From Sphaerochaeta associata (lineage in GTDB: Bacteria > Spirochaetota > Spirochaetia > Sphaerochaetales > Sphaerochaetaceae), in assembly GCF_022869165.1 (NCBI RefSeq), contig NZ_CP094929.1:1612001-1676000 (forward strand): DNA of 64,000 nt, given 5' to 3'. The notes beneath the pieces are model-generated. The model had not been told where the DNA came from. It made no database searches and worked only from the letters and a program-made list of their open reading frames with translations. Numbering within the stretch: the stretch's first letter is position 1; every line of letters begins with the position of its first letter. The position numbers were made by a program, and so were the translations under genes. This document shows positions 50,660 through 62,046 of the stretch, one piece after another.

Positions 50660-51758
50660 GGTAGTCTCTCTTGAAGGATGCAAATCTGTTCTCCCTGATC
50701 GCCTGCCTGACTTGTTGCATGAGGCGGTAAAAGTAGGTAAGGTTGTGTTCGGTGGCAAGCATGCCGCCGAGCATCTCTCCTGTCTTGACCATGTGGTGCA
50801 TATAGGCACGGCTGTACTGGGTGCATGCACGGCAATTACAACGCTCCTCGATGGGACGCTGGTCGAACTTATGCATCGCCTTTTTAAGCGTCACTACCCC
50901 GTCATCGGTGAATACGGCACCATTGCGGGCCATACGGGTAGCCAACACACAGTCGAACATGTCAATGCCGTTCTCCACAGCCTCCAGAATATAGTCGGGA
51001 CTGCCGATGCCCATCACATACCTGGGTTTTTCACGGGTGACCAAATCGGCGGTGTACTGCAGATAATGAACGAATTGCTCGCTTGTCTCCCCTACACTTA
51101 ATCCACCGATTGCGATGCCAGGAAAGTCCATCTCATTGAAAAATTCGGCACTTTGTTTTCTCAGATCTTCATAGAAGTTGCCTTGTACGATGCCGAACAG
51201 ATTGCCTTTGAACGATTCTCCCAGCTCCTTCCGATGAGTCAATGCCCGTTTCGCCCAGGAATGGGTGATATGCATCGCCTCGGTCGCTGCACGATGATTG
51301 ATCTCTGGTGGAGTACAGACATCGAGGCACATGGCAATGTCCGATCCGATGATTTTCTGCGTATCGACTACACTTTCAGGGGTGAATACATGTTTGGACC
51401 CATCGATATGGCTTTGGAAGGTTACTCCCTTCTCCCCGATTTTTCTAAGTCCTGAAAGACTGAACACCTGAAATCCGCCGCTGTCGGTCAAAAGATTGCC
51501 ATCCCAGTTGGAAAAGGAGTGCAGTCCTCCGAATTGTGAGAGTACTTCGAGGCCGGGTCTCAAATACAGGTGGTAGGTATTTCCCAGGATCAAGGAGTAC
51601 CCGATTTTCTTGACATCCTCATGAAACATGCCCTTTACCGTCCCATTTGTGCCTACCGGCATAAAAACAGGTGTTTCCACCTGGCCGTGTCCGAGTGTTA
51701 AAAGACCTAGACGGGCTTTGCTGGTGGTGTCCTGGTGCAACTGTTGAAATATCTTCAT
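50637..51758 (-). CDS. tgt: tRNA-guanine transglycosylase
   Basis: Tgt (373 aa) replaces G34 of tRNA-Asp, -Asn, -His and -Tyr with preQ1 in the queuosine pathway. The catalytic region PVFMPVGTNGTVKGM, the nucleophile Asp in LTDSGGFQ and the barrel segment GIGSPDYILEAVENGIDMFDCVLATR are present. The zinc ligands CNCRACTQYSRAYMHH are complete. The tRNA-Tyr (GTA) in this window is an expected substrate. It follows lptG by 9 bases. Confidence 0.97.
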   Translation of the reverse strand: MKIFQQLHQDTTSKARLGLLTLGHGQVETPVFMPVGTNGTVKGMFHEDVKKIGYSLILGNTYHLYLRPGLEVLSQFGGLHSFSNWDGNLLTDSGGFQVFSLSGLRKIGEKGVTFQSHIDGSKHVFTPESVVDTQKIIGSDIAMCLDVCTPPEINHRAATEAMHITHSWAKRALTHRKELGESFKGNLFGIVQGNFYEDLRKQSAEFFNEMDFPGIAIGGLSVGETSEQFVHYLQYTADLVTREKPRYVMGIGSPDYILEAVENGIDMFDCVLATRMARNGAVFTDDGVVTLKKAMHKFDQRPIEERCNCRACTQYSRAYMHHMVKTGEMLGGMLATEHNLTYFYRLMQQVRQAIRENRFASFKRDYLARFYAK

Positions 51759-51767
51759 AGCTATCCT

Positions 51768-52853
51768 CTATCGTATTGCGGCTCGTTCTGCCAGCGCAAT
51801 GCATACTATCACAATCATGGGGATTACCATACCCCACAAAGGGCCGATAACCGCCTGCTTGGCCATGATCAGCGTGACCATTTGCACTACATAGTAGATT
51901 ACCGCCAAACCCAGGCTCGTGATGATGGAGAAGAGCAACACATTCTTCTTGTATTTATAACTGATTGCGCATGCAATGAACAACATGACCAGCGGAGTGA
52001 GCGAGTCCAAAATACGCTTGGCAAAGTCTGTGGCAAGCTCGGGATACCGATTGGGATCCAGGTCTGCGATTCTTGCAAGGTAGTGGTATGCCGTCCTCAG
52101 TTCCATGGTCTTGATGTCATTGGAGAGATTCCTGAAGTATGAAGGATGGAGGGTGAACGCATCGACATACAACGCAGGGTGATCGGTTTGGTTGACGAGC
52201 ATGCTCGATTCATCAATCGCCTGTTCTCGAGCCTGCTCCAATCTCCACAGGCCCTTCTCCTCTTCCCAATAGGCCCATGGGGCATCGATGCGTGATTGCA
52301 GCGAGCCCTTCTCATCAATAAGCACCAGCATGACTTGAGCCAGACGCTTTTCCTTTTCGCTGTATTGACGGGCATGGACGACATACGTTCCTTCTGGATC
52401 ACGCAAGGTGATATTGCGATTATCATAGGTGCTTCTTAGGCCGAAGAGTGCATCCTCCTGTGCTTCCCGTTCCTTGCTGAGTGGAATATGGACATATTCT
52501 GAGAAACCGAACTGGAGGGCGGAGAACATAATGCCGAGAAGCAGAATGGGAATGACGATTCTCTTGTAGGAGTGTCCGCTGCCGAGCAGGCAGATCATTT
52601 CGTTGTTGGCCTGCAATTGAGAGAGGAAAAAGGAGGCTGAAAACAAAAGAGACGGACCAAGTGCAAAAAGTACCGCCTCAGGCGCATAGAGGAGCGTCAA
52701 TTTGGCAATAACCGGATAGGGAATGCTACGGGTAAGGTAAGAGTCCAGGTTTGCAAAAAGATCGACGCTGAGCAACATCAAGGTACAGAGCAGCAAGGTG
52801 ATTGATGCAACCAAGGCAATGGTACGGATTATGTATCGATCGATGAGTTTCAT
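51768..52853 (-). CDS. lptG: LptG-type permease of the lipopolysaccharide export system
   Basis: A 361 aa YjgP/YjgQ-family permease: three helices at the N-terminus, a large periplasmic jelly-roll (about 115-260) and three C-terminal helices. The start MKLIDRYIIRTIALVASITLLLCTL is typical of the family. ATG 52853 overlaps the lptF stop by 4 bases; longer readings enter lptF. It pairs with LptF to extract lipopolysaccharide or another lipid from the inner membrane. Many spirochaetes lack LPS, so the cargo may be a different glycolipid. The letters F and G are assigned by position. Confidence 0.86.
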   Translation of the reverse strand: MKLIDRYIIRTIALVASITLLLCTLMLLSVDLFANLDSYLTRSIPYPVIAKLTLLYAPEAVLFALGPSLLFSASFFLSQLQANNEMICLLGSGHSYKRIVIPILLLGIMFSALQFGFSEYVHIPLSKEREAQEDALFGLRSTYDNRNITLRDPEGTYVVHARQYSEKEKRLAQVMLVLIDEKGSLQSRIDAPWAYWEEEKGLWRLEQAREQAIDESSMLVNQTDHPALYVDAFTLHPSYFRNLSNDIKTMELRTAYHYLARIADLDPNRYPELATDFAKRILDSLTPLVMLFIACAISYKYKKNVLLFSIITSLGLAVIYYVVQMVTLIMAKQAVIGPLWGMVIPMIVIVCIALAERAAIR

Positions 52854-54112
52854 AAACGCCTCGCATGCAGCAAAAGCAATAATCCGCTGATGAACATGAT
52901 GAGATTGGGCGACCAAATCAGGAAGGCTGGAGTTACTGAGATGGAGAAAATCTGCATCTGTGCAAAAAACAAGAGATACCAGTAGAGCACTGCAACCAAC
53001 ATGGATAAACCGAAGCCGATAAGTCTGCCATGTTTGACACGAAAGAAGGAGAGAGAGAATGTAAGGAAGACGAGCATGAAACAAGCAGCGCTCAAGGCGA
53101 ACTTCTTATGCAGTTCCGCACGATAGTACTGATAATAGAAGTTGATGGGTTTTTGGGCTTCCAATCGCTCCAATTCTAGTTGCAGCTCCGCGATCCGGGA
53201 GACAGGAACGAGGGAATCCATTTTTGATTGTTCGACCAATTCTGCAAGAGAGAGTTCGGCTTGTCTGATTTTTTCCTCATACCGCTTCTTCTCCTCATCA
53301 AGGGCAAGCTTGTGCGTCTGGATGTTCTGTCTCAGCTCATTGACGGAAAGCTGTGAAGGGAGAGCTGAAGCGATGCTGGCGATCTGACCGGAGAAGTTGA
53401 GAAAAAACTGGGCTGATTCAGCCTTGGAGAGGGCCCAGCCACTTTGTGACTCGCTCTTGAGAATCAAAGGGTCATCGAGCTTGAGCTGATAGATGAAGGA
53501 CTGTAGATCGTACAGGGAGACTTCTGCCTTCGGTGCACTGAGAATCTGTCCTTGTCGTGCCGAGGATGTTTCAAAGAGAACGATGTCATGGACTGTATTC
53601 CCCTCCACTTCTTTGTTGACCATGACTGTATCGGCTATGGTATTGGTGCTGTTGGCCCTCAGCTCCAGCGTAGGAAGGTCGCGCATCAGCTCGGTGTACA
53701 ACTCACGGTACTTCTTCGTACTCCAAGGCAGTGCTTTATCAGCGGTAAAGAAGGTTACAAGGGAGAAACCCAAGGAAATGACAATGATGGGGATGAATAC
53801 ATGCTTGAGGGAGATACCGCTGCTTCGAATGGCTAGAATCTCGTTGTTGCCTGAAAGGTCTCCTATGACCATGCTGCTCGCAGTCAGCGAGCTGAAGGGA
53901 AAGGTGTACAATAAAAATTGCGGGATGGAAAGCATGACAAGCTGTAGTACTGCAAGGTAATCCACCTGCTTGAGCAGGATGCGTTGGGCTATGAGCAGAA
54001 TCTGGTTGATGAAAAAAATAAAAAAGAAGAAAAAGAACGCCACAAGAAAAGAGAGCAGATACTCCCTTCCTATGTGGCGGTATACTAGCGAAAAACGAGC
54101 GGATGAAGCCAA
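52850..54112 (-). CDS. lptF: LptF-type permease with a coiled-coil insert
   Basis: A 420 aa YjgP/YjgQ-family permease, with a family-typical first block YRHIGREYLLSFLVAFFF and six helices arranged three plus three. Between the periplasmic domain and the last helices lies a charged segment (about 260-330, LALDEEKKRYEEKIRQAELSLAELVEQ) with coiled-coil character, longer than usual. The start is TTG 54112: GGGAG at seven bases supports it and it follows the dut stop by two bases. It works with LptG. Confidence 0.86.
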   Translation of the reverse strand: MASSARFSLVYRHIGREYLLSFLVAFFFFFFIFFINQILLIAQRILLKQVDYLAVLQLVMLSIPQFLLYTFPFSSLTASSMVIGDLSGNNEILAIRSSGISLKHVFIPIIVISLGFSLVTFFTADKALPWSTKKYRELYTELMRDLPTLELRANSTNTIADTVMVNKEVEGNTVHDIVLFETSSARQGQILSAPKAEVSLYDLQSFIYQLKLDDPLILKSESQSGWALSKAESAQFFLNFSGQIASIASALPSQLSVNELRQNIQTHKLALDEEKKRYEEKIRQAELSLAELVEQSKMDSLVPVSRIAELQLELERLEAQKPINFYYQYYRAELHKKFALSAACFMLVFLTFSLSFFRVKHGRLIGFGLSMLVAVLYWYLLFFAQMQIFSISVTPAFLIWSPNLIMFISGLLLLLHARRL

Positions 54113-54114
54113 AG

Positions 54115-54564
54115 CTATACTCCCGTCGAACCAAAGCCTCCACTTCCCCGTTCTGTTGCATCCAAGCTGATCGATTCAGAGAAGGTTGCTTGTTCACATC
54201 GTGCAATAACCATCTGGGCGATACGGTCACCGTGATGGATACGCACCTCCTGCCTGCCATGGTTTATGAGAAGTACACAGACCTCACCACGGTAATCAGC
54301 ATCGATGGTGCCCGGGCTGTTCAACACAGTCAAACCATGCTTTGCAGCCAAGCCGCTTCGCGGTCTCACCTGCGCCTCGTACCCCTGCGGTAGTTGAATG
54401 CTCAAGCCGGTGGGTACTTTTGCATAGGAACCGCTGCCGAGCACCAAATCCTCATCAAGGCAGGCGGCGAGGTCGGCACCGGCACTCAGTTCAGTACCAT
54501 AGACCGGAAGCAGTGCTTCCGGTCTTACCTTGACTACATGAACCTTGATTGAACCAGTATCCAT
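54115..54564 (-). CDS. dut: dUTP diphosphatase
   Basis: A 149 aa homotrimeric dUTPase that hydrolyses dUTP to dUMP and PPi. The five motifs are seen as [40 protein letters not shown] and the C-terminal [11 protein letters not shown] arm. ATG 54564 follows one base after the pnp stop, with only a weak ribosome site, so translation is probably coupled to pnp. Confidence 0.95.
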   Translation of the reverse strand: MDTGSIKVHVVKVRPEALLPVYGTELSAGADLAACLDEDLVLGSGSYAKVPTGLSIQLPQGYEAQVRPRSGLAAKHGLTVLNSPGTIDADYRGEVCVLLINHGRQEVRIHHGDRIAQMVIARCEQATFSESISLDATERGSGGFGSTGV

Positions 54565-54565
54565 C

Positions 54566-56674
54566 TTACTTCGATTTTGTCTCGATTGCATCGATGTAAC
54601 TGAGGTTCAAGCGGTTCTGACGGTCAATCTCCATGAGTTTTACCGGAACAACCTGTCCTACCTTCAATACATCCTCTACATTCTGGACTCGAGTCTTTGC
54701 AAGTTTGGAAATATGGCAGAGGCCTTCCTTACCCGGCAGGATTTCAATAAAGGCACCAAAGTCCATGATTCGCTTCACTGTCCCTTCATAAATGCGGCCG
54801 ACTTCCGGTTCCTCGACGATGGATTTCACCAGTTCCTTCGCCAACTGTGCAGAAGCATTATTTCTTCCATAGATGGTGACGGTTCCATCATCAGCAATAT
54901 TCACCTCAGCCCCACTCTGGCTTGCAATGGCTTTGATCGTTTTTCCACCCGTTCCGATGACAGCTCCGATCTTCTCTTCATCCACCTTCATGGTGAGTAT
55001 CTTGGGGGCATACTCGCTGATTTCCTCGCGTGAGCTGCTCAAGGCGCCTTCCATGATGGAAAGAATATGCATTCTGCCCTGTTTAGCCTGCTCAAGAGCC
55101 TTCTTCATGATCTCAGGAGTGACTCCTGCAATCTTGATATCCATCTGGAACGCGGTGATACCATCGCGACTGCCGGCAACCTTGAAGTCCATGTCGCCGA
55201 GGTGATCCTCCTCGCCGAGGATATCACTGAGCACAACGTACTTCGAATAATCGGCGCCTTCGGTGATCAGTCCCATTGCAATGCCTGCAACAGGCTTCTT
55301 GATGGGAACGCCTGCATCCATGAGGGAGAGACAACCACCGCAAACCGATGCCATGGAAGAGGAACCATTCGATTCCATAATCTCACTGACGACGCGCACG
55401 GTATACGGGAAGGACTCCTTTGCAGGAACAATTGCCTCAAGAGCACGCTGGGCCAAGTGACCATGGCCGATTTCGCGGCGACCGGTACTGAGCCTTCCAC
55501 ACTCACCTACGCTGTACGGAGGGAAGTTGTAGTGGAGCATGAAGGAGCTGAAACTCTTCTCTCCATCAATGGTGTCGAACATCTGCTCGTCACTTGCTGT
55601 ACCGAGGGTGGTTACAGCCAATGCCTGGGTCTCCCCACGAGTGAACAATGCTGAACCATGGGTGCGATCAAGCAAGCCTACTTCACAGGTGATGGGGCGG
55701 ATCTGGTCTACTGCGCGCCCGTCGGTTCTTTTGCCGTCGTTGAGAATTGATGCACGCAGGATCTCATACTCGAGGTCCTCGAACAACGATGAAAGCTGGC
55801 CGTCGCGCTTTGCATCCTCATTGATCAAATCCTCGAATTTTTCACGCACCTGAGCCTGGACCTTGGCAAGAGCTGCATAGCGCTCCATCTTTCCTTTGAC
55901 AAAGGAAGCTTCCTTGATCAAGGGATGGGCATACTCGCGGACCGGACCAATCCAGGAAAGGTCGACGGTGGGAGTGAGGACAGGCAGCTTCTCCTTGCCC
56001 GCAATCTTTTTAAGCTCAAGCTGTGCATCACAAAGCTTGGTGATGAAGGGTTGAGCAGTAGCAATTGCCTCAAGCATCACTTCCTCGCTCACTTCCTTTG
56101 CACCACCCTCGACCATGGTGATGCCGTCGCGGGTTCCTGCAACGACGATATCCAAGGTGGAGCGCTCGATCTGACTGAATGTAGGATTGACGACATATGC
56201 TCCGTCCACCATGGAGATGCGAACCGCAGCGATAGGTCCGTTGAAGGGAATGTCGCTGATGGTCACCGCAGCACTGGCGGCATTGATGGCGATGATGTCG
56301 GGAGTGTTGTTCATATCAGAGGAGACAACGGTGGGAACCACTTGAATCTCACGGCCGAAAGCCTTGTCGAACAAGGGGCGCATCGGACGGTCGATGAGGC
56401 GGCTTACCAGAATTTCCTTATCCTTGGGGCGGGCTTCCCTCTTGAGAAAACCACCGGGGATTTTGCCTGCGGCATAATATTTTTCATTATATTCTACGCT
56501 CAAGGGTACATAATCCAGAGCTTCATTGGGCTCCTTTCCGCAACAGACGGTGGCGATAACGGCACTACCCTCATAATGAGCATACACGGTACCACTGGTC
56601 TGCTTGGCGATTTTCCCGGTTTCAAACACCAGGTCGGATTCGCCGATCCGTACAGATACTTTCTTAACTTCCAT
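54566..56674 (-). CDS. pnp: Polynucleotide phosphorylase
   Basis: PNPase (702 aa) degrades RNA phosphorolytically and is a degradosome core component. Two RNase PH domains, the second containing [20 protein letters not shown] and the catalytic region SGSS-type [15 protein letters not shown], are followed by a KH domain ([25 protein letters not shown]) and an S1 domain ([29 protein letters not shown]). It lies downstream of rpsO, the conserved order, with a terminator hairpin between. Confidence 0.97.
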   Translation of the reverse strand: MEVKKVSVRIGESDLVFETGKIAKQTSGTVYAHYEGSAVIATVCCGKEPNEALDYVPLSVEYNEKYYAAGKIPGGFLKREARPKDKEILVSRLIDRPMRPLFDKAFGREIQVVPTVVSSDMNNTPDIIAINAASAAVTISDIPFNGPIAAVRISMVDGAYVVNPTFSQIERSTLDIVVAGTRDGITMVEGGAKEVSEEVMLEAIATAQPFITKLCDAQLELKKIAGKEKLPVLTPTVDLSWIGPVREYAHPLIKEASFVKGKMERYAALAKVQAQVREKFEDLINEDAKRDGQLSSLFEDLEYEILRASILNDGKRTDGRAVDQIRPITCEVGLLDRTHGSALFTRGETQALAVTTLGTASDEQMFDTIDGEKSFSSFMLHYNFPPYSVGECGRLSTGRREIGHGHLAQRALEAIVPAKESFPYTVRVVSEIMESNGSSSMASVCGGCLSLMDAGVPIKKPVAGIAMGLITEGADYSKYVVLSDILGEEDHLGDMDFKVAGSRDGITAFQMDIKIAGVTPEIMKKALEQAKQGRMHILSIMEGALSSSREEISEYAPKILTMKVDEEKIGAVIGTGGKTIKAIASQSGAEVNIADDGTVTIYGRNNASAQLAKELVKSIVEEPEVGRIYEGTVKRIMDFGAFIEILPGKEGLCHISKLAKTRVQNVEDVLKVGQVVPVKLMEIDRQNRLNLSYIDAIETKSK

Positions 56675-56721
56675 ACTTCTTGTTCCTTTCTTTGTTCTTT
56701 TAGTTCTTTCTACACGTTATA

Positions 56722-56765
56722 TAAACAAAATAGCTCCAACGGCCTGAAAAGCCATCGGAGCTATT
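56722..56765 (-). terminator. Terminator after rpsO
   Basis: On the minus strand AATAGCTCC and GGAGCTATT form a 9-base stem with an inner GGC/GCC pair, then TTTTGTTTATATAACG. It partly insulates pnp from rpsO; read-through is needed for the downstream operon unless pnp has its own promoter. Confidence 0.82.
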
Positions 56766-56794
56766 CATACTATGTTACGAATGCGACACCACGA

Positions 56795-57061
56795 CTACTT
56801 TCTCAGGCCGAGTTCGGCAATCAGAGAACGGTAGGCTTCGATATCGGTATTCCTCAGGTACTTGAGGAGCCGTCTGCGCTGACCAACCATCAGAAGCAAG
56901 CCTCTGGTTCCTGCATGGTCCTTCGGATTTCTCTTGAAGTGGGGCTGCAGGTCGTTGATGCGAGCGGTAAGCAAGGCAATCTGAGCCTTGGTCGAACCGG
57001 TGTTCTTTTCGTCACCGCCAAACTTGGCAATGATTTCTTGTTTCTGTTCCTTAGAGATCAT
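56795..57061 (-). CDS. rpsO: Ribosomal protein S15
   Basis: S15 (88 aa) binds the central domain of 16S rRNA. The sequence has the family's [34 protein letters not shown]. The start follows GAGGAG and overlaps the ribF stop by 4 bases. Confidence 0.97.
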   Translation of the reverse strand: MISKEQKQEIIAKFGGDEKNTGSTKAQIALLTARINDLQPHFKRNPKDHAGTRGLLLMVGQRRRLLKYLRNTDIEAYRSLIAELGLRK

Positions 57062-57894
57062 GAAATACTCCTCTTAGCCTGAAAGCTAAGTCTTTTTGTA
57101 CGAACAGCAACCCAATCCCACATCGCCTTATCAGGTACTATCAAGAGTTCATCCTCACCAAGGCGGGCATGAACCTCCACGACAGAACCATCTGAAAGCA
57201 AAAGCAAGGCATCATACACGCCACTTGGAGGCAGCAATTGCATGAAGGATGCAGTTCGATACAGCAAACCTTCTTCAATGAACTTGGATGGATACGCCAC
57301 CAAATCCAACTCATAGGGTCTGCCGAGCATACTTTGGACTTCTTCCAAAGCGCCCTCAAGAAGTTTTTTACGCACCAGGCTGCTTGAAGTAATTTCTCCA
57401 TTCGTTGTTAATACAAACGGGGGAATCTCAACAAGGGCTCCCGGTGACAATCGGGCTAGATATTCCTGCAGCTGAACAGGTCCGGCACTCGAAGCCGGGG
57501 CACCGCAGCGGAAATCCTCTCCGACAACCATCACTTTGACTTGGCAAAAAGCACATACCAAAGTGAGGAACTCCTCAGCTGTGAGTTTACTGAAATCAGC
57601 AGAAAAGTCAATGACAACAAGATGGTCAACCCCAATATTTTCAAGTAATTCATCAATTTGAGCATCACTGGCCAATTTTGAATGGTAGGGTTGTGTTTTC
57701 ATCAGCATCTTGGGATTCTTATCGAAGGTGATGACCATGCTTTGCAAGTCCTGCTTTTTGGCAAGGTCGACGCATCGTTTGATGATAGCCTGATGACCGC
57801 TATGCAATCCATCAAATACACCTATGCAGACAGACATGCTCTGTTGCCATAATACAGGATACGCCGAAAGATGCATGAAATCGTATCGTTTCAT
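57058..57894 (-). CDS. ribF: Riboflavin kinase/FAD synthetase
   Basis: A 278 aa RibF. The N-terminal adenylyltransferase domain has [16 protein letters not shown] and VVGEDFRCG. The C-terminal flavokinase region is poor: the usual GGPxxVGxRPT segment is not obvious, and the tail ([12 protein letters not shown]...[11 protein letters not shown]) is shorter than in typical 310 aa RibF proteins. It may have full or only FAD-synthetase activity. It lies between truB and rpsO with 4-base overlaps on both sides. Confidence 0.85.
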   Translation of the reverse strand: MKRYDFMHLSAYPVLWQQSMSVCIGVFDGLHSGHQAIIKRCVDLAKKQDLQSMVITFDKNPKMLMKTQPYHSKLASDAQIDELLENIGVDHLVVIDFSADFSKLTAEEFLTLVCAFCQVKVMVVGEDFRCGAPASSAGPVQLQEYLARLSPGALVEIPPFVLTTNGEITSSSLVRKKLLEGALEEVQSMLGRPYELDLVAYPSKFIEEGLLYRTASFMQLLPPSGVYDALLLLSDGSVVEVHARLGEDELLIVPDKAMWDWVAVRTKRLSFQAKRSIS

Positions 57895-58784
57895 CCTACT
57901 ATCTCCTTGCGATACGGATGTATTTGTGCAATGATCCGTCCTTCCTTCATATCAGCTACAGCACGGAGTACTCCATCTTTACTGTACAGTGCACCATACA
58001 CTTCATGTTCGCTTTGACGCCTTACTTTCACAGCGCGTGGAAACGAGCCGTTGGCAATACGAAAGAGTTCCTCGTCGGCCACTTCAAAGATGCTTACCGA
58101 TTCAACACGCTTCAGCCGCTCATCGGTCTGTGCGACCGAAGCAACAAGGCTCTCGGTAAGTTTGGCATCGACGGCTTCGCTCAGCGAAAAGGGGCCGATG
58201 CTTGTTCGTTCCAAGCCTATCAAGTGTGCACGGCTTTTAGTGGCAATTCCCAAATCACGAGCCAAGGAACGGATGTACGTACCTTTGGAAACATGGATGT
58301 CGGCAACCAGAAGACCATTATCATACGAAACCGGCTCGAAGCTGTATACCGTGATGGGACGTTTTGCCATCTCCACCTCTTTTCCGCTGCGTGCAAGGTC
58401 GCTGGCCCTCTTCCCATTGATATGCAACGCGCTGTATTGCGGCGGCTGTTGCTCGATGGACCCTAGAAAGGAGGGAATTGCCTGTTGGATTTCCTCGAAG
58501 CTAGGAATGGTGGCAGTGGCGATGACTTGCCCTTCGGGATCGAGGGTATCTGTTTCCGATCCGAATGATATTTCAGCGCGGTAGCTTTTATCCATTGTTG
58601 AGAAGAGAACATTCAGCTTGGTCATGCTCCCAGTCAATACAATCAACAGCCCGCGGGCAAACTTATCAAGCGTACCGGCATGACCCACTTTAGGGTCGAT
58701 GGTACGCTTGATATCATTGAGGGACGAAAAACTGGTAAGACCCGGTTTTTTATTGATGAGAAGAATGCTAGCTTTTGTTCCCAT
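57891..58784 (-). CDS. truB: tRNA pseudouridine-55 synthase
   Basis: TruB (297 aa) makes Psi55 in the T loop of all elongator tRNAs. KVGHAGTLDKFARGLLIVLTG carries the catalytic Asp; QQPPQYSALHINGKRASDLARSG and KGTYIRSLARDLG are the substrate-binding blocks. It overlaps rbfA by 17 bases and ribF by 4. Confidence 0.96.
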   Translation of the reverse strand: MGTKASILLINKKPGLTSFSSLNDIKRTIDPKVGHAGTLDKFARGLLIVLTGSMTKLNVLFSTMDKSYRAEISFGSETDTLDPEGQVIATATIPSFEEIQQAIPSFLGSIEQQPPQYSALHINGKRASDLARSGKEVEMAKRPITVYSFEPVSYDNGLLVADIHVSKGTYIRSLARDLGIATKSRAHLIGLERTSIGPFSLSEAVDAKLTESLVASVAQTDERLKRVESVSIFEVADEELFRIANGSFPRAVKVRRQSEHEVYGALYSKDGVLRAVADMKEGRIIAQIHPYRKEIVG

Positions 58785-59130
58785 CTTCCACCAGTGTATC
58801 GATCAGGGCATTGATTTTCTGCCCCTCTTTGAGGGAGATATCGGCCTTGAAGGTCAATACCGGAGTATTCCTGGTTTTCAGGAAAGCCCCTACCCGCTTT
58901 TGGATGAAACCACTTGCCTTCTGCAAGGCATCAACGCTTGCATGCAAGGATTCATCGTCAAGGACACTCGAGATGAAGACGGTGGCAAATGCATTGTCCA
59001 CCGAAAGTTGAACCCTGCTGACCGAGCACAGGGTGCTCAGCAGCGGATTCTTGATCTCTCCTTTGACGATCAGCGTGCTGATCGCCTCGGAGAGTTTTGC
59101 TTCTATACGTTTTTGACTGTATTCACTCAT
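58768..59130 (-). CDS. rbfA: Ribosome-binding factor A
   Basis: RbfA (120 aa) is a cold-shock 30S maturation factor with a KH-like fold. RVQLSVDNAFATVFISSV, LQKASGFIQKRVGAFLKTRNTPVLTF and the LIDTLVEDG tail match the family (cf. RSxLxxxLxLRxxPxLxF). The ATG overlaps the infB stop by 4 bases. Confidence 0.93.
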   Translation of the reverse strand: MSEYSQKRIEAKLSEAISTLIVKGEIKNPLLSTLCSVSRVQLSVDNAFATVFISSVLDDESLHASVDALQKASGFIQKRVGAFLKTRNTPVLTFKADISLKEGQKINALIDTLVEDGNKS

Positions 59131-62027
59131 ATTTTCACATTGCTTTCCAGCTTGCGGGCGATTTCTTCGGTTTCAACAACCTCAAGAATATCACCGACAT
59201 GCAGGTCGTTGAAGTTCTCAAGACCGACGCCGCATTCGAAGCCTTCTGCAACTTCCTTGGCATCGTCCTTGAATCGCTTCAAGCTCGAAATCTTGATCAT
59301 CTCGCTGTTGATCTGGATGGAGTCACGGATGACCCTGACCAGACTATTGCGCTTGATCTTACCCTTGGTGACCATACAACCGGCAATGGTGCCGACCCTG
59401 GGTACCTTGAAGGTGTCACGGACCTCGACGGTACCGATCTCAACCTCACGAACTTCAGGACTGAGCATGCCTTCCATCGCCAAGCGAATATCATCCACCA
59501 CATCATAAATGATGTTGTACTTGCGGATTTCAATCTTCTCCTGGTCGGCCAAAGCCTGTGCACGGGGAGTCGGCCTTACATTGAAGCCGATGACCAGTGC
59601 ATCGGAGGCGCTTGCCAACGTGACATCACTTTCAATGATGGCACCGGCACTCGCACGGATGACATTGAGATGGATCTCATCGTTGGAAAGTTTCTCAAGC
59701 GAACCCTGCAATGCTTCCACAGAACCCTGAACGTCACCCTTGATGATGACATTGAATTCCTGGATGGCCCCTTCCTTGATTTTCGTATAGAGGTTGTCAA
59801 GGGTGACCTTCTTCACATTACGGCTGTCACCTAGGCGTTCCAGTTCCTGACGCTTGGCACCAACCTGGCGGGCCTGGCGCTCATCCTCAGTCACCTGGAA
59901 CGGATCACCGGCACCAGGGATATCGCTCAAGCCAATGATCTCAACCGGAGTTGATGGACCGGCCTCATCGATTTTTCGTCCCTTGTCATCAAACATTGCA
60001 CGTACTCTACCGGGGTAGATGCCTGCTACGTAGTGATCACCCTGCCTGAGTGTTCCTCTTTCAATCAAGACCGAAGCTACAATACCACGACCCTGGTCGA
60101 TGCGGCTTTCAATAATCTTGCCTTCAGCCCTGCAATCAGCATTGGCCTTGAGCTCAAGCATTTCAGCCTGCAACAGAACAGTATCAAGAAGCTCATCGAT
60201 ACCCAGTTTCTTCAATGCAGAAATCTGGCAATAGAGAGTCTGCCCGCCCCAATCCTCAGGCATCAGTCCTAAATCGGAGAGCTGTTGCATGACACGTTCG
60301 GGCTTCGCTTCAGGAAGGTCGCACTTGTTGATGGCGACGATGATGGGAACATTGGCAGCCCTTGCGTGGTCGATGGCTTCACGGGTCTGCGGCATGACTC
60401 CGTCGTTGGCGGCAACCACCAGAATGACGATATCGGTTACCTGTGCACCACGGGCACGCATCATGGAGAATGCGGCGTGACCCGGAGTATCGAGGAAGAC
60501 GACCTCGCCCTTGCCTGGCAGATTCACCTTGTAAGCACCAATGTGCTGGGTGATCCCGCCGAATTCCCCTTCGGCGACCTTCGTAGAACGAATGGCGTCG
60601 AGCAGCTTAGTCTTACCATGGTCAACGTGGCCCATGACTGTGACGATGGGGGCACGATAGACCAGGTTCTCCTCACTGTCAGGTTCACTGGCGATCAAGG
60701 TCTCATCGTACAAGGAGACAAGATGCACTTGGCAGTTGTACTCGCTGCAGATGATTTCAGCAGTCTCGAAATCAATCTGTTGGTTGATGGTGACCATCAT
60801 GCCCATCTTGAAGAGCTTGGCAATGATTTCACTCGCCTTCAAGTTCATCTTTTTAGCAAGATCGCTGACGGTGATTACTTCCATCATATCAACAACCTTG
60901 GGAACCGATGCGAGCTTTGCAGCAGCCTGCTCCTTTCTTCTCTGAATCTGGAACTCTTTCTCTTCCTCGGCATTCCGTTTCTTATAGGAAGCCTGATCCT
61001 TCTTCTTGGTGAAGGTTTTCTTGGGAGTTCTCTGATTCAGCGTATCCATATCCTGAGAGCCGGGAGCTCCTGAACCAGGTCTTTGCCCTGCACCGGGGCG
61101 CTGACCGAATGGAGGTCTTCCGCCTGCTCCCTGCGGTCTGAAGCCGCCTTGTCCCTGGGGCCTGAAACCACCGGGACCCGAAGGTCTTTGTCCGGGAGCT
61201 CCACCAGCAGGACGTCCCTGATACGGAGGCCGGTTCTGAAAGCCACCCTGACGAGGAGGCTGCGTTCCTTGGTAAGGAGTTGAAGGACGGGGATTCTGTC
61301 CCTGATAGCCCTGACCGGCGGGAGCACCCTGGCCCTGGTAACGGGGATTCTGTCCCTGATAGCCTTGACCTGCAGGAGCGCCCTGGCCTTGGTAACGGGG
61401 ATTCTGTCCCTGATAGCCTTGACCTGCAGGAGCGCCTTGGCCCTGATAACGGGGATTCTGTCCCTGATAACCGCTTGAAGGCCTATTACCTTGATACGGC
61501 GGGCGTGTTCCAGGTGCAGGTCTACCACCTACGGTTCCGGCGATGCGAGGTCCGTTGGAAGGTACCGGTGGCTGCTGGGCAGCTGCAGCCTCAGGTCCAC
61601 GACTCTGCATTTCGGCATGATCCTTGACCGTTAGGCCTTGATTGGGTACCGGCGGAAGATTGGTCGGCCTGATCACAACCGGACCATTATGCAACGGGGA
61701 AGCGGAAAGCTTATCAGAAGCAGGACGTGTTGTTTTGCGCACCCCGCCCAGGCGATGCTGGGTGCCCTGTTTTTCATGAGACTTGGTACTTTCATCCGAT
61801 TTGGGTGATTCAACAACACTCTCGGATGCACTCTGATCGGAGTCGCTCTTAGGCTGAGGCTTTACCACCACCACTTTCTTTTTTACAACCACAACCCGGC
61901 GTTTTTCGGGGGCTTTCTGTTTTGCATCCTGTTCCTTGGCGGGGCTCTTGTTCTCTTCCTTCTGCTCCGAGGGAGTTACTACATGCTTGATCAATGTTGC
62001 TTTGGGCTTATTATTCTCTTCCGTCAT
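59127..62027 (-). CDS. infB: Translation initiation factor IF-2 with repeat-rich N-terminal region
   Basis: IF-2 (966 aa) delivers fMet-tRNA to the 30S subunit. The GTPase shows [32 protein letters not shown] and NKCDLPEA; domains II, III and IV follow to the C-terminal [26 protein letters not shown]. The first ~380 residues are low-complexity (basic, Gln/Gly/Pro-rich) and contain three 18-residue repeats of the form [18 protein letters not shown] (about residues 186-246). A strong KH-like [20 protein letters not shown] precedes the G domain. It is 19 bases downstream of nusA. Confidence 0.97.
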   Translation of the reverse strand: MTEENNKPKATLIKHVVTPSEQKEENKSPAKEQDAKQKAPEKRRVVVVKKKVVVVKPQPKSDSDQSASESVVESPKSDESTKSHEKQGTQHRLGGVRKTTRPASDKLSASPLHNGPVVIRPTNLPPVPNQGLTVKDHAEMQSRGPEAAAAQQPPVPSNGPRIAGTVGGRPAPGTRPPYQGNRPSSGYQGQNPRYQGQGAPAGQGYQGQNPRYQGQGAPAGQGYQGQNPRYQGQGAPAGQGYQGQNPRPSTPYQGTQPPRQGGFQNRPPYQGRPAGGAPGQRPSGPGGFRPQGQGGFRPQGAGGRPPFGQRPGAGQRPGSGAPGSQDMDTLNQRTPKKTFTKKKDQASYKKRNAEEEKEFQIQRRKEQAAAKLASVPKVVDMMEVITVSDLAKKMNLKASEIIAKLFKMGMMVTINQQIDFETAEIICSEYNCQVHLVSLYDETLIASEPDSEENLVYRAPIVTVMGHVDHGKTKLLDAIRSTKVAEGEFGGITQHIGAYKVNLPGKGEVVFLDTPGHAAFSMMRARGAQVTDIVILVVAANDGVMPQTREAIDHARAANVPIIVAINKCDLPEAKPERVMQQLSDLGLMPEDWGGQTLYCQISALKKLGIDELLDTVLLQAEMLELKANADCRAEGKIIESRIDQGRGIVASVLIERGTLRQGDHYVAGIYPGRVRAMFDDKGRKIDEAGPSTPVEIIGLSDIPGAGDPFQVTEDERQARQVGAKRQELERLGDSRNVKKVTLDNLYTKIKEGAIQEFNVIIKGDVQGSVEALQGSLEKLSNDEIHLNVIRASAGAIIESDVTLASASDALVIGFNVRPTPRAQALADQEKIEIRKYNIIYDVVDDIRLAMEGMLSPEVREVEIGTVEVRDTFKVPRVGTIAGCMVTKGKIKRNSLVRVIRDSIQINSEMIKISSLKRFKDDAKEVAEGFECGVGLENFNDLHVGDILEVVETEEIARKLESNVKI
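61289..61470 (-). repeat. Three near-identical 54-base tandem repeats in infB
   Basis: Units at 61289-61342, 61343-61396 and 61397-61450 plus a partial copy to about 61470. Each begins GGGGATTCTGTCCCTGATA on the + strand and encodes 18 residues of the IF-2 N-terminal region. Units two and three are almost identical, so slippage or unequal exchange in recent time is likely. Confidence 0.92.
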
Positions 62028-62046
62028 TATTTCCTCTTGGATGGTT

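Noticed and set aside
61289-61470. CRISPR-like direct repeats
   Set aside because: There are no unique spacers; the repeats are contiguous, in frame, and encode protein within infB.
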